A DNA stretch of 12,874 nt from Clostridiales bacterium (GTDB taxonomy: Bacteria; Bacillota; Clostridia; Christensenellales; CAG-917), in the NCBI GenBank assembly GCA_014799525.1, contig JAAVHW010000014.1:1-12874 (forward strand), in the 5' to 3' direction. Position numbers and translations under genes: made by a program. Below the pieces are notes generated by a model. It did not search any database. It saw nothing but the letters and a program-made list of their open reading frames with translations, and was not told where the DNA came from. Positions 1 to 5,755 of this stretch are shown here, one piece after another. Each line of letters starts with the position of its first letter. The first letter of the stretch is position 1.

Positions 1-587
1 AAGACAAGACATCCACACGCAAAAAGAATTAAGCCTATGCCGAGCACCATGAGCCAAAGCCCCGCGCTGAACGCAATCGCTGCAAAAGCCGCAACTATTA
101 CGCATATACCTGCGACGGCAAGCCCGAAGCCTACCGCAAAGAACACTATTGCAAACAGTATGTTGACAATTGTGCGCACAACGCCGCATGCGGAAACATC
201 CGCATTGCTATACGTATTAGATGAAGCGTTTACCGCTGTCGCCGTATCTGGCGCACCGTAATTGGCGTTTGCTCGGTAGTATCCACTCGACTCAACGTCG
301 TAGCTGCTTTCGACGCGCGTACCAAACGGCACGTCATCGCTTGCATCCGTCCTTTCCTTTTTGAACCCACCGTCTCTTTTCGACATCTCGTCGTTTTCGC
401 GAACACTTTGCGCTACGTCCTCGGGAAAGCCGAATTCCTTGATGATATCCTCTTCCTCCGCGCCGTCGTCGAGTCTGTCCTGATACATTTCCTCGTAGTA
501 GTTGAGTACGGTGCGCTTTTCCATACCCGTCATACCCTCGCGACTGAGTGCGCGCTCAAGCTGCGCCATCCAAGTTGCTTTTCTCAT
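1..587 (-). CDS. HAAS/DUF1700-type membrane protein (3' end cut by window edge)
   Basis: About 195 codons are visible; the C-terminus lies left of the window. The start ATG at 587-585 was chosen because AAGGAG at 600-595 precedes it by 7 nt; an upstream ATG at 592 hits a stop at once. Residues 1-62 look like the HAAS helical domain: a small N-terminal helix, then YYEE, a D-rich turn, EEEDIIKEFGFPEDVA. A polar, Ser/Thr/Tyr-rich linker follows (about 63-133). Hydrophobic segments then begin at about 135, 157 and 178 and look membrane-spanning. The PadR gene ends inside this gene's ribosome-binding site (TAAGGAG), so the two are one translation-coupled operon. HAAS proteins are commonly paired with PadR regulators and are thought to sense or transmit a membrane signal. 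The exact function is unknown. Family call fairly sure; role inferred. Confidence 0.82.
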   Translation of the reverse strand, partial: MRKATWMAQLERALSREGMTGMEKRTVLNYYEEMYQDRLDDGAEEEDIIKEFGFPEDVAQSVRENDEMSKRDGGFKKERTDASDDVPFGTRVESSYDVESSGYYRANANYGAPDTATAVNASSNTYSNADVSACGVVRTIVNILFAIVFFAVGFGLAVAGICVIVAAFAAIAFSAGLWLMVLGIGLILFACGCLV

Positions 588-598
588 CTCATATCTCC

Positions 599-901
599 TT
601 AATTCTGCAAAAATCGATATATTGACATCAGTTGTTCCATATCGCGGTAAAACTCATTGAGTCTGTCTCTACCCTTGTCGGTTATGCGGTAGTATTTGCG
701 AAGTCTGCCGTTGTACAGCCTATTGTGAACGCTCACCGCTCCCGACGCTTCAAGGCGTTTAAGAATAGGATATAGCGTCGATTCGGAAATATCGACGTAC
801 GGAGAAATCTGACTGATAATCTTATATCCGTAAGACTCCTCATCACGTATAGTGGCAAGCACGCAGCCCTCAAGCAGACCTTTTTTCAACTGTGAATCCA
901 T
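599..901 (-). CDS. PadR-family transcriptional regulator
   Basis: A 100-residue winged-helix repressor of the short PadR type. The start at 901 (MDSQLKKGLLEG) is preferred over longer readings: the TTG at 958 is the promoter -35 box itself, and the ATG at 943 lies inside the promoter spacer. GGTGAAG stands just upstream. Family hallmarks are SYGYKI (residues 23-28), the recognition helix STLYPILKRLEASG (41-54) and the wing RKYYRITDKG (68-77). It lacks the long C-terminal coiled coil of larger PadR proteins, leaving only a short dimerisation helix (78-100). It is first in an operon with a HAAS-domain membrane protein. A perfect inverted repeat over its own -10 box suggests autorepression. The ligand or signal is not evident; related proteins respond to phenolics, drugs or envelope stress. 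Confidence 0.93.
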   Translation of the reverse strand: MDSQLKKGLLEGCVLATIRDEESYGYKIISQISPYVDISESTLYPILKRLEASGAVSVHNRLYNGRLRKYYRITDKGRDRLNEFYRDMEQLMSIYRFLQN

Positions 902-926
902 ATCTTCACCATACCCTTTATTGCAT

Positions 927-958
927 AATACTATACATTGCATAGTATTGCTTGTCAA
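927..958 (-). promoter_or_regulatory. padR operon promoter with overlapping palindromic operator
   Basis: On the minus strand TTGACA (958-953) and TATAGT (935-930) are separated by exactly 17 nt, a near-consensus sigma-A promoter. Covering the -10 box and most of the spacer is a perfect 8-bp inverted repeat, AATACTAT-N7-ATAGTATT (927-949). PadR dimers bind palindromes of this kind, so negative autoregulation is likely (inference). Transcription would begin near 923, about 20 nt before the start codon. Confidence 0.8.
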
Positions 959-990
959 TAGTTTTCGTGAAAAAAATTTATAATTTCAAC

Positions 991-1026
991 AAATAAAAAG
1001 CGGCAGTCGAACTATCGTACTGCCGC
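991..1026 (-). terminator. Intrinsic terminator of the P1-peptidase gene
   Basis: Reading leftward, an 8-bp GC-rich stem GCGGCAGT/ACTGCCGC (1026-1019 with 1007-1000, 11-nt loop) is followed directly by CTTTTTATTT. It lies about 80 nt past the stop codon of the peptidase gene and before the padR promoter. Confidence 0.85.
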
Positions 1027-1107
1027 ATAAATTATAGCCATTTTATATATAAAATTATAGTATTCTAATCACTCATTACGCCATTGCGCGTAATCACACA
1101 TTCCGAA

Positions 1108-2049
1108 TTACTCTTCTTCGGAATTATCCTCTTCATCGAATAGAATCTCATATTCAACGGTTTTGCTTACAGCATTTACAATTGCCTGCCTCGTCGCCTC
1201 CACTGTAGCGGACTGCAGCATTGCAAAGTTTACAACAGGCTTTTTGCCAGTGGACATACAAAACATCGTATCGCCGTCATAGTCGGTATGCACTGGGCGG
1301 ATAGCCCTTGCAAGACCGTTGTGCGAAATGCTCGCAAGCTTATTTGCGCCCACCTTATCAATATTCGCATTCGTAAGAATACAGCCTATCGTGGTATTCG
1401 TGCCAAACAACAGCTTGCCGACCTCAGCATTTGCAAGTACGCTTTCCGTATTTATAAAAGAACCGTCCTTACCCTTTGCGCCCGCTACAATCTTCTCGCC
1501 GTCCCATATATCGCCCATAGCGTTGACTGTGACAATCGCCGTGATTGTAACGCCCGCAACCTTAACAGTTGCCGCGCCTATGCCGCTCTTGCATGCGTTT
1601 TTAAGCCCTCTTATCTTTCCGACCGTCGCGCCCTTGCCAGCGCCTACATTGCCAAAAACAGGCGTTCTAACCGCTTCTTTACACGCTCTATAGCCATACT
1701 CCGCCGTTGGATAGTGATACTCCTTTTGATTGAGGTCAAAAAGCACTGCGCTCGATACGATAGGCACAATCTTGCCGGCAGTCTTATAGCCATAGCCGTT
1801 TTCTTTCAGATAATCCATAACGCCGCAGCTCGCCGCAAGCCCGTACGCCGAGCCGCCAGACAGCACAACTGCGTTTATCTTCTGCATCATCTTTTCGGGG
1901 CGAAGCAAGTCCGTTTCGCGCGTACCAGGTGCGCCGCCGCGCTGGTCGCACCCTGCAACCGCACCCTTCTTTGCGAGTATTACGCTAACGCCCGTATACT
2001 CATCGTCATAGTGTCCTATTTCAAATCCGCTTGGAATGATTACTTTCAT
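1108..2049 (-). CDS. P1-family peptidase (DmpA / S58 aminopeptidase-like)
   Basis: A 313-residue protein of the DmpA/BapA family (N-terminal nucleophile, MEROPS S58, ArgJ-like fold). Members cleave N-terminal residues from small peptides or amides after self-processing into two chains. Visible hallmarks: RGGAPGTRETDLL (37-49), LSGGSAYGLA (63-72), GATVGKIRG (140-148), the segment GTNTTIGCILTNA (216-228) where family members self-cleave and expose a Ser/Thr nucleophile, and HTDYDGD (254-260). The start at 2049 is preferred: AGAGGAAG lies just upstream, whereas the longer ATG at 2106 sits next to the -10 box. Length is within family range. The acidic tail EEDNSEEE is unremarkable. It is monocistronic, with its own promoter and terminator. 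True substrate unknown; cytosolic, as no signal peptide is visible. The precise nucleophile (T219 or T220) is inferred. Confidence 0.92.
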   Translation of the reverse strand: MKVIIPSGFEIGHYDDEYTGVSVILAKKGAVAGCDQRGGAPGTRETDLLRPEKMMQKINAVVLSGGSAYGLAASCGVMDYLKENGYGYKTAGKIVPIVSSAVLFDLNQKEYHYPTAEYGYRACKEAVRTPVFGNVGAGKGATVGKIRGLKNACKSGIGAATVKVAGVTITAIVTVNAMGDIWDGEKIVAGAKGKDGSFINTESVLANAEVGKLLFGTNTTIGCILTNANIDKVGANKLASISHNGLARAIRPVHTDYDGDTMFCMSTGKKPVVNFAMLQSATVEATRQAIVNAVSKTVEYEILFDEEDNSEEE

Positions 2050-2108
2050 ACTTCCTCTATTCGTCAAGTTCAATTTATCGAACTTTATTTCATAAAATAC
2101 CTGCAAAT

Positions 2109-2137
2109 ATTATATCCCACCGTCCGCATTATTTCAA
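2109..2137 (-). promoter_or_regulatory. Promoter of the P1-peptidase gene
   Basis: Minus-strand TTGAAA (2137-2132) and a perfect TATAAT (2114-2109) with a 17-nt spacer. It predicts a start near 2102 and a 5' leader of about 50 nt, which supports the 2049 start codon. It is divergent from the kinase promoter; the two -35 boxes are 17 bp apart. Confidence 0.82.
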
Positions 2138-2154
2138 CTTAATAGAGATTATTA

Positions 2155-2183
2155 TTGATATTTCAAGCCATATTTGATAAAAT
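2155..2183 (+). promoter_or_regulatory. Promoter of thiamine pyrophosphokinase, placing +1 at the start codon
   Basis: TTGATA (2155-2160), a 17-nt spacer, then TAAAAT (2178-2183). TG at 2175-2176 with one base before the hexamer makes an extended -10. Six bases separate the hexamer from the A of ATG at 2190, so the expected +1 is the start codon itself. Confidence 0.68.
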
Positions 2184-2189
2184 TTGCTT

Positions 2190-2804
2190 ATGAAAACTGC
2201 AATCGTACTCAACTGCGGCACACCCATTGTGCGCAAGATAAAGGCTGACAAGATAATATGCTGTGACGGCGGCTATAAGTATTGCGACGTAGCGCCCGAC
2301 GTCCTGCTTGGCGACTTTGATTCTCTCGAGCTGCCCGAGGACATAGACGCGACAATCGTCAAACACGACCCACACAAGGACGCAAGCGACGGCGAGCTTG
2401 CCGTGTACTACGCCCACGATGAAATGGGCGCAAACGAGCTTGTGTTCTACGGCGTACTCGGCGGCAGATACGACCATACTCTTTGCAACTTTGCGCTTAT
2501 GAAGCTCGCCTGCGATTTGGGTATGACTGCAAAAGCCGAGGAAAACGGACTCGACCTATATTACGTAAAAGGCGAATTTGATTTGACTACGCAAAAGGGA
2601 GAAACCATTTCAATACTGCCCTACGGCGGCAACGCAATCGTCACCTGCTCAAACAACTTGGAATATCCACTCGAGGACCTGCTCCTCACAGGCTCGGACT
2701 CCCGAGGACTAAGCAACGTATCCCTCGGCGGAAAGGTTCACATAAACGTCAAATACGGCGGCGTGCTTGTATTCCGCTACATAAAAGGCTTTGAAGTGCG
2801 CTAA
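2190..2804 (+). CDS. Thiamine pyrophosphokinase
   Basis: A 204-residue enzyme that transfers pyrophosphate from ATP to thiamine, giving TPP, the last step of thiamine salvage. Motifs match the family in order: CDGG (25-28), PDVLLGDFDS (36-45) with the metal-binding aspartates, KDASDGELA (63-71), GGRYDHTLCN (91-100), and a C-terminal beta domain with the late thiamine-binding segment around LTGSDSRGLSN (166-176). The start is fixed: a stop (TAA, 2178-2180) closes the frame just upstream, leaving only ATG 2190 or TTG 2184, and neither has a Shine-Dalgarno sequence. With the promoter immediately upstream, the mRNA is probably leaderless. It converges on the ThiT transporter gene, an obvious functional partner. 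No riboswitch precedes it, so its expression is probably not TPP-controlled. Function is secure; the symbol is left blank because naming varies between genomes. Confidence 0.95.
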   Translation: MKTAIVLNCGTPIVRKIKADKIICCDGGYKYCDVAPDVLLGDFDSLELPEDIDATIVKHDPHKDASDGELAVYYAHDEMGANELVFYGVLGGRYDHTLCNFALMKLACDLGMTAKAEENGLDLYYVKGEFDLTTQKGETISILPYGGNAIVTCSNNLEYPLEDLLLTGSDSRGLSNVSLGGKVHINVKYGGVLVFRYIKGFEVR

Positions 2805-2826
2805 ACTTTCAATATTTCAACTAACA

Positions 2827-2856
2827 ACAAAAGCAGCCGTTTGGCTGCTTTTGTAT
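2827..2856. terminator. Shared bidirectional terminator between kinase and thiT
   Basis: A perfect 12-bp stem, ACAAAAGCAGCC (2827-2838) with GGCTGCTTTTGT (2843-2854), closed by a GTTT loop. T-rich tracts follow in both directions, so it can end both convergent transcripts. Confidence 0.9.
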
Positions 2857-2881
2857 TGCTTTAATCGTATCCAATTTTCAA

Positions 2882-4120
2882 TCACAATTCCTCGTTAGAA
2901 TCATCATTTGCCGCATTAGATACACTGTTTTCAACGTCAGAAGCGCTCTTTACGTCATCAGGATAGACGAAATCATCATCGTCATCCTCTTCAATTTCTT
3001 GAACGGAAACTGACTGTCTATTCTTTCCCACATCACCGGACTTCGCCATTTGAGTCGTAAATGTTTTGGACAACAAAAGCATAATGCCTGCCGCCAACGC
3101 GATTGCCATATCCACAAACGCGAAGCTGTTATATGCCATGCTGTACGCCGCAACAGTCGAGTATGATTCCAAATCCGCCCATGTATGGAAAGCGAAAACA
3201 CCAGATAATACGTGGCATACAAATCTGCCTATAACGGCTACGAGCGCACCGCAAGTAAAGCCAAACACGTTGTTAAATCTTTGCAGTTTGCCACTGAATC
3301 TAAACACATTTTTCTCGATAAATATGCCACTTACACCAATCATTCCGAATGCGAGCGGATAATCAAGCAAGAACTGCATTGGGTGTATAATCCACGGGTC
3401 TTGGACAGCTTGCAAAACGCCATAAACAAGGCAAGCAATAACGCCTCTGCGCGTACCGAACATACAGCAGTAAATCATCAAAGGAAGCAGACTTGCGAAC
3501 GTAAGAGAACCGCCTTGGGGCATCTCAAAGAACTTAATGTACGAAAGTGCAAACGACATAGCGATTGCCACTGCTCCGTATACGATAGAGCGAGTATCGC
3601 TTATACTACGCTTGTCGCCCAAGAAATATATGACGATTATAAGTGCCATAAATATAATAGCAGATACTATCAAGCCCACCAAATCCGCATCGTAGGGTTC
3701 ACCTACAATTTCGTAGTATTTGCTCATTTCAACCATTATGGCAATGAATCCACCAATTAGCGCAACGCCCGTCGCAATAGCCGCTATCTTGACTGGCTTT
3801 TTGCCGAACAGCGAGCAAATGAGCATTGCAACCATACCGGCAAGAACGATTGCTATCTCAACTATGATAGGAATGAACAACAAATTATCCATCGGCATTC
3901 CATCAAGTTTATTGCCCTCCGCCTTGAGATACGTCATCAATGTAAAGGCACAAATGGCAAATCCTGTTGCGATACCGATAGCGTACTTTTTGAAAACGCT
4001 CATTTTATCCTTTTTGAAAAAGTACACAAGCACTGCGGTGATAATCATTCCTGCCACAAGCGCTACCGCGAGATAAAGAAGCACGAATGACACGTCGTGA
4101 AAGAGTTGCTCAAAGTCCAT
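2882..4120 (-). CDS. thiT: ThiT-type thiamine transporter S-component with N-terminal membrane extension
   Basis: A 412-residue membrane protein. Residues 173-352 match the ThiT/YuaJ family, the substrate-binding S-component of ECF transporters: AMSFALSYIKFFEMPQGG (187-204) containing an AxxxA motif (A187-A191, the kind used to dock on EcfT), ASLLPLMIY (209-217), VYGVLQ (232-237), HPMQFLLDYPLAFG (246-259) and a last helix after YNSF (330-333). Ahead of it sits a separate block of about 170 residues with five hydrophobic helices (about 11-34, 46-65, 79-104, 110-131, 147-167), absent from typical ThiT proteins of about 190 residues. A soluble acidic tail (EIEEDDDDD, about 375-383) ends the protein. 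The start at 4120 has AGGAGG six bases upstream. A TPP riboswitch controls it. The ECF ATPases and EcfT must be encoded elsewhere. Thiamine specificity is strongly supported by family motifs plus riboswitch; the role of the extension is unknown. Confidence 0.92.
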   Translation of the reverse strand: MDFEQLFHDVSFVLLYLAVALVAGMIITAVLVYFFKKDKMSVFKKYAIGIATGFAICAFTLMTYLKAEGNKLDGMPMDNLLFIPIIVEIAIVLAGMVAMLICSLFGKKPVKIAAIATGVALIGGFIAIMVEMSKYYEIVGEPYDADLVGLIVSAIIFMALIIVIYFLGDKRSISDTRSIVYGAVAIAMSFALSYIKFFEMPQGGSLTFASLLPLMIYCCMFGTRRGVIACLVYGVLQAVQDPWIIHPMQFLLDYPLAFGMIGVSGIFIEKNVFRFSGKLQRFNNVFGFTCGALVAVIGRFVCHVLSGVFAFHTWADLESYSTVAAYSMAYNSFAFVDMAIALAAGIMLLLSKTFTTQMAKSGDVGKNRQSVSVQEIEEDDDDDFVYPDDVKSASDVENSVSNAANDDSNEEL

Positions 4121-4146
4121 AAAAAAACCTCCTATGCTTAGGAGGT
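4121..4146 (-). promoter_or_regulatory. thiT expression platform: terminator-like hairpin containing the Shine-Dalgarno
   Basis: On the minus strand ACCTCCT (4146-4140) pairs with AGGAGGT (4133-4127) around a 6-nt loop, and T residues run up to the ATG at 4120. The 3' arm is the Shine-Dalgarno itself and the T-tract is its spacer. The hairpin could therefore both hide the ribosome-binding site and act as an intrinsic terminator when TPP is bound. Confidence 0.75.
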
Positions 4147-4205
4147 CAAAATGCAATATACTCTACTTCAAGCTGTGCGCACGACTATAAGACCGTGCAA
4201 AATGA

Positions 4206-4278
4206 TTGCTTCCTTACGCGAGGATTATCTCACAAGTTGAAGGGTGTAATCTCAGCCTTTCGGCACCCCTAGCGCGCT
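4206..4278 (-). ncRNA. TPP riboswitch (THI element) upstream of thiT
   Basis: The thi-box signature is present in order on the minus strand: GGGGTGCC (4269-4262), a minimal P3 GCC-GAAA-GGC capped by a GAAA tetraloop, CTGAGA (4255-4250), CACCC closing P2 (4246-4242), then GATAATCCTCGCGTAAGG in the pyrophosphate-sensing half. P5 pairs GAG with CTC and P4 pairs CTT with AAG, replacing other bases at these positions in well-known examples, which supports a real fold. P1 looks short (GCT/AGC). It binds thiamine pyrophosphate and should lower thiT expression when TPP is plentiful. About 60 nt separate it from the expression platform, including a hairpin with arms GCACG/CGTGC. Confidence 0.95.
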
Positions 4279-4279
4279 T

Positions 4280-4309
4280 ATAGTAGCACCCCATTGCCCA
4301 CGTTGTCAA
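4280..4309 (-). promoter_or_regulatory. thiT promoter
   Basis: Minus-strand TTGACA (4309-4304) and TACTAT (4285-4280) with an 18-nt spacer, immediately before the riboswitch, so transcription starts near 4274 at its 5' edge. Confidence 0.7.
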
Positions 4310-4345
4310 CGAAATTAGAAAAAATGCTACAAAATTCTTACAGCC

Positions 4346-4374
4346 TTGACAGGCTCATTTTTTACGACTATTAT
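4346..4374 (+). promoter_or_regulatory. mscL promoter
   Basis: TTGACA (4346-4351), 17 nt, TATTAT (4369-4374). The predicted start near 4381 leaves a short leader with GGAG at 4394-4397 before the ATG at 4404. Confidence 0.82.
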
Positions 4375-4403
4375 ATACTTATCAAACATTTATGGAGTGA
4401 GAT

Positions 4404-4967
4404 ATGAAAAAACCTCAATTCAAACTTTTGAAAGAATTTAAGACGTTTATAAGCAAAGGCAGCGTTCTTGACCTTGCAGTAGGTATGATTATCGGCTCGG
4501 CATTCACCGCAATCATCACCGCTCTCGTATCGGGAATTTTGCAACCGCTGATAAACTGGATTCCAATTTCCGATACAGGCTTGCAAACGGTTCTGCGTGA
4601 AGCAAAGCTTGACGAAGCAGGCAACGTACTTGTTGAAGCACTCGTACTCGACTGGGGCGCAGTGATTTCGGCAGTCATTACGTTCTTGCTCACTGCTCTC
4701 GTTCTGTTTGCAATCATCAAGGCAATCAACACTGCAAGAGATTTCGGCAAGAAGAGTGCGGAAGGACTTAAAAAGCAGCTTGAAAAAGGCAAAGACGCAG
4801 CCGTTGAGGAAGCTGCAACAGAACAAAGCAACGAAGTTGCCGAAGAGCCTGCACCTGCTCCCGCAGCAGTTGACCCAACGCTCGAGCTTCTCAAAGAGAT
4901 ACGCGACCTCCTCAAATCACAGCAGGTTGCAGAGGCTCAAAGCAAGCTTGAGAACATAACGGAATAA
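4404..4967 (+). CDS. mscL: Large-conductance mechanosensitive channel MscL
   Basis: A 187-residue inner-membrane channel that opens under membrane tension and releases solutes on hypo-osmotic shock. The pore helix TM1 carries the family pattern [20 protein letters not shown] (19-38). An outer loop (about 51-84) and TM2 ([20 protein letters not shown], 88-107) follow, then the cytoplasmic bundle helix with [11 protein letters not shown] (162-172). The usual length is about 120-150 residues. The excess is in the linker between TM2 and the bundle: a charged helix-like stretch (about 112-147), then an Ala/Pro-rich segment [12 protein letters not shown] (147-158). It is monocistronic, with its own promoter, GGAG seven bases from the ATG, tandem stops (TAATAA, 4965-4970) and a terminator. 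It is divergent from thiT with no evident functional link. Confidence 0.96.
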   Translation: MKKPQFKLLKEFKTFISKGSVLDLAVGMIIGSAFTAIITALVSGILQPLINWIPISDTGLQTVLREAKLDEAGNVLVEALVLDWGAVISAVITFLLTALVLFAIIKAINTARDFGKKSAEGLKKQLEKGKDAAVEEAATEQSNEVAEEPAPAPAAVDPTLELLKEIRDLLKSQQVAEAQSKLENITE

Positions 4968-4985
4968 TAAACGCAAATGATATTG

Positions 4986-5016
4986 AAAAAAGCCCTGTCA
5001 CTTTGGCAGGGTTTTT
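4986..5016. terminator. Bidirectional terminator between mscL and the PP-loop/ferredoxin operon
   Basis: Stem CCCTGTCA (4993-5000) with TGGCAGGG (5004-5011), one T-G wobble and a CTT loop. It is followed by TTTTT on the plus strand; read leftward it is followed by CTTTTTT, so it can also stop the convergent minus-strand operon. Confidence 0.85.
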
Positions 5017-5074
5017 ACTTTTGCAAAAGCGTATTGCTTGACGCTATTTGTTGCTTTTAAATTTTATTGTTTAC

Positions 5075-5755
5075 TCAAACATACATGATTAAATGATTAT
5101 GCTTTTTCTTTTTCAAATATATGCGCATTGGCAAGCGCAATTCAAAACGTATCGCTTTATTGGGACACTCTTTGACGCACTTCAAGCAACGTATACAGTT
5201 ACGGTTTGTTTTGCCGTTTTTTATAGCGTTGTTATTGCACACCTCGCTACACTGTCCGCAATTATTGCAACACTCGTCCTTAAACATTTTTACGCCAATT
5301 CTGCTTCGTAGCCCCTTGCAAAAATCTGATAACGGATTTTTGTACCTTCTTGGAATCTTTACAGGCGTAGGATTATTTAGCTTATCCGCAATTGCGTTGA
5401 GCCTTTCAAAATCATCAAACCCGTCCTCGCGCAAATACGAGTGCTTTGTAGGCACATATGCGGCTGCAATAATATTGTGACGATAACGCCTCTGAATATA
5501 ATTAAGGGCATTGCCGCAACACATTCTGCCGTAGGTTGCTATGACCACCAAATTTTTTGCACTCAATCGTGCAAGAAATTCTTTAACGTGAGCGGGTACG
5601 CCTTGGCAATGTACGGGGAACACCAATATCGCCGTATCAAAAACGTACTCCGACAAATCAAATATATCGTACAATTCAAACGCCGTTATATCGGCAATAT
5701 ATTCGGCTACGCGTTTGCTCTGCCCTGTATTTGAGTGGTAGACGACGGCATTCAT
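5075..5755 (-). CDS. Flavodoxin/2[4Fe-4S] ferredoxin fusion (EFR1-type electron carrier)
   Basis: A 226-residue soluble redox protein with two parts. Residues 1-130 resemble a flavodoxin, with the FMN phosphate loop YHSNTGQSKRVAEYI (6-20) and a second loop near TYGRMCCG (74-81). Residues 160-205 hold two ferredoxin motifs, C163-x2-C166-x2-C169-x3-C173 and C187-x2-C190-x2-C193-x3-C197-P, enough for two [4Fe-4S] clusters. The C-terminus is very basic (LKKKKHNH, 214-221). It should pass electrons between FMN and the clusters in the cytoplasm. Its ATG overlaps the stop of the upstream PP-loop ATPase gene (ATGA, 5755-5752), so the two are translationally coupled and probably act together. The electron partner is otherwise unknown. 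The domain call is secure; its link to the ATPase is inferred from gene order. Confidence 0.9.
   Translation of the reverse strand: MNAVVYHSNTGQSKRVAEYIADITAFELYDIFDLSEYVFDTAILVFPVHCQGVPAHVKEFLARLSAKNLVVIATYGRMCCGNALNYIQRRYRHNIIAAAYVPTKHSYLREDGFDDFERLNAIADKLNNPTPVKIPRRYKNPLSDFCKGLRSRIGVKMFKDECCNNCGQCSEVCNNNAIKNGKTNRNCIRCLKCVKECPNKAIRFELRLPMRIYLKKKKHNHLIMYV

Noticed and set aside
37..602. Two small plus-strand open frames (37-261 and 408-602)
   Set aside because: They lie opposite the HAAS-domain gene, have no ribosome-binding site and no recognisable features.
902..958. Longer PadR reading from TTG at 958
   Set aside because: The TTG is part of the TTGACA -35 box, so it would not be transcribed from this promoter; the 901 start matches family length.
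1288..2142. Long plus-strand open frame (284 codons) opposite the P1-peptidase gene
   Set aside because: Antisense shadow: its sequence matches no recognisable family, whereas the minus strand has all the P1-peptidase motifs plus a promoter and terminator.
2131..2820. Repeated ATTTCAA near 2131, 2160 and 2813
   Set aside because: Short AT-rich word without fixed spacing or orientation; chance is sufficient, and one copy is part of a -35 box.
4415..4915. Minus-strand open frame opposite mscL
   Set aside because: Low-complexity Ser/Ala/Thr-rich product typical of an antisense frame; mscL motifs on the plus strand are unambiguous.
5026..5046. Small hairpin AGCGT/ACGCT after the ferredoxin gene as a second terminator
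   Set aside because: Only five pairs and a broken T-run; the stronger bidirectional hairpin at 4993-5011 explains termination.
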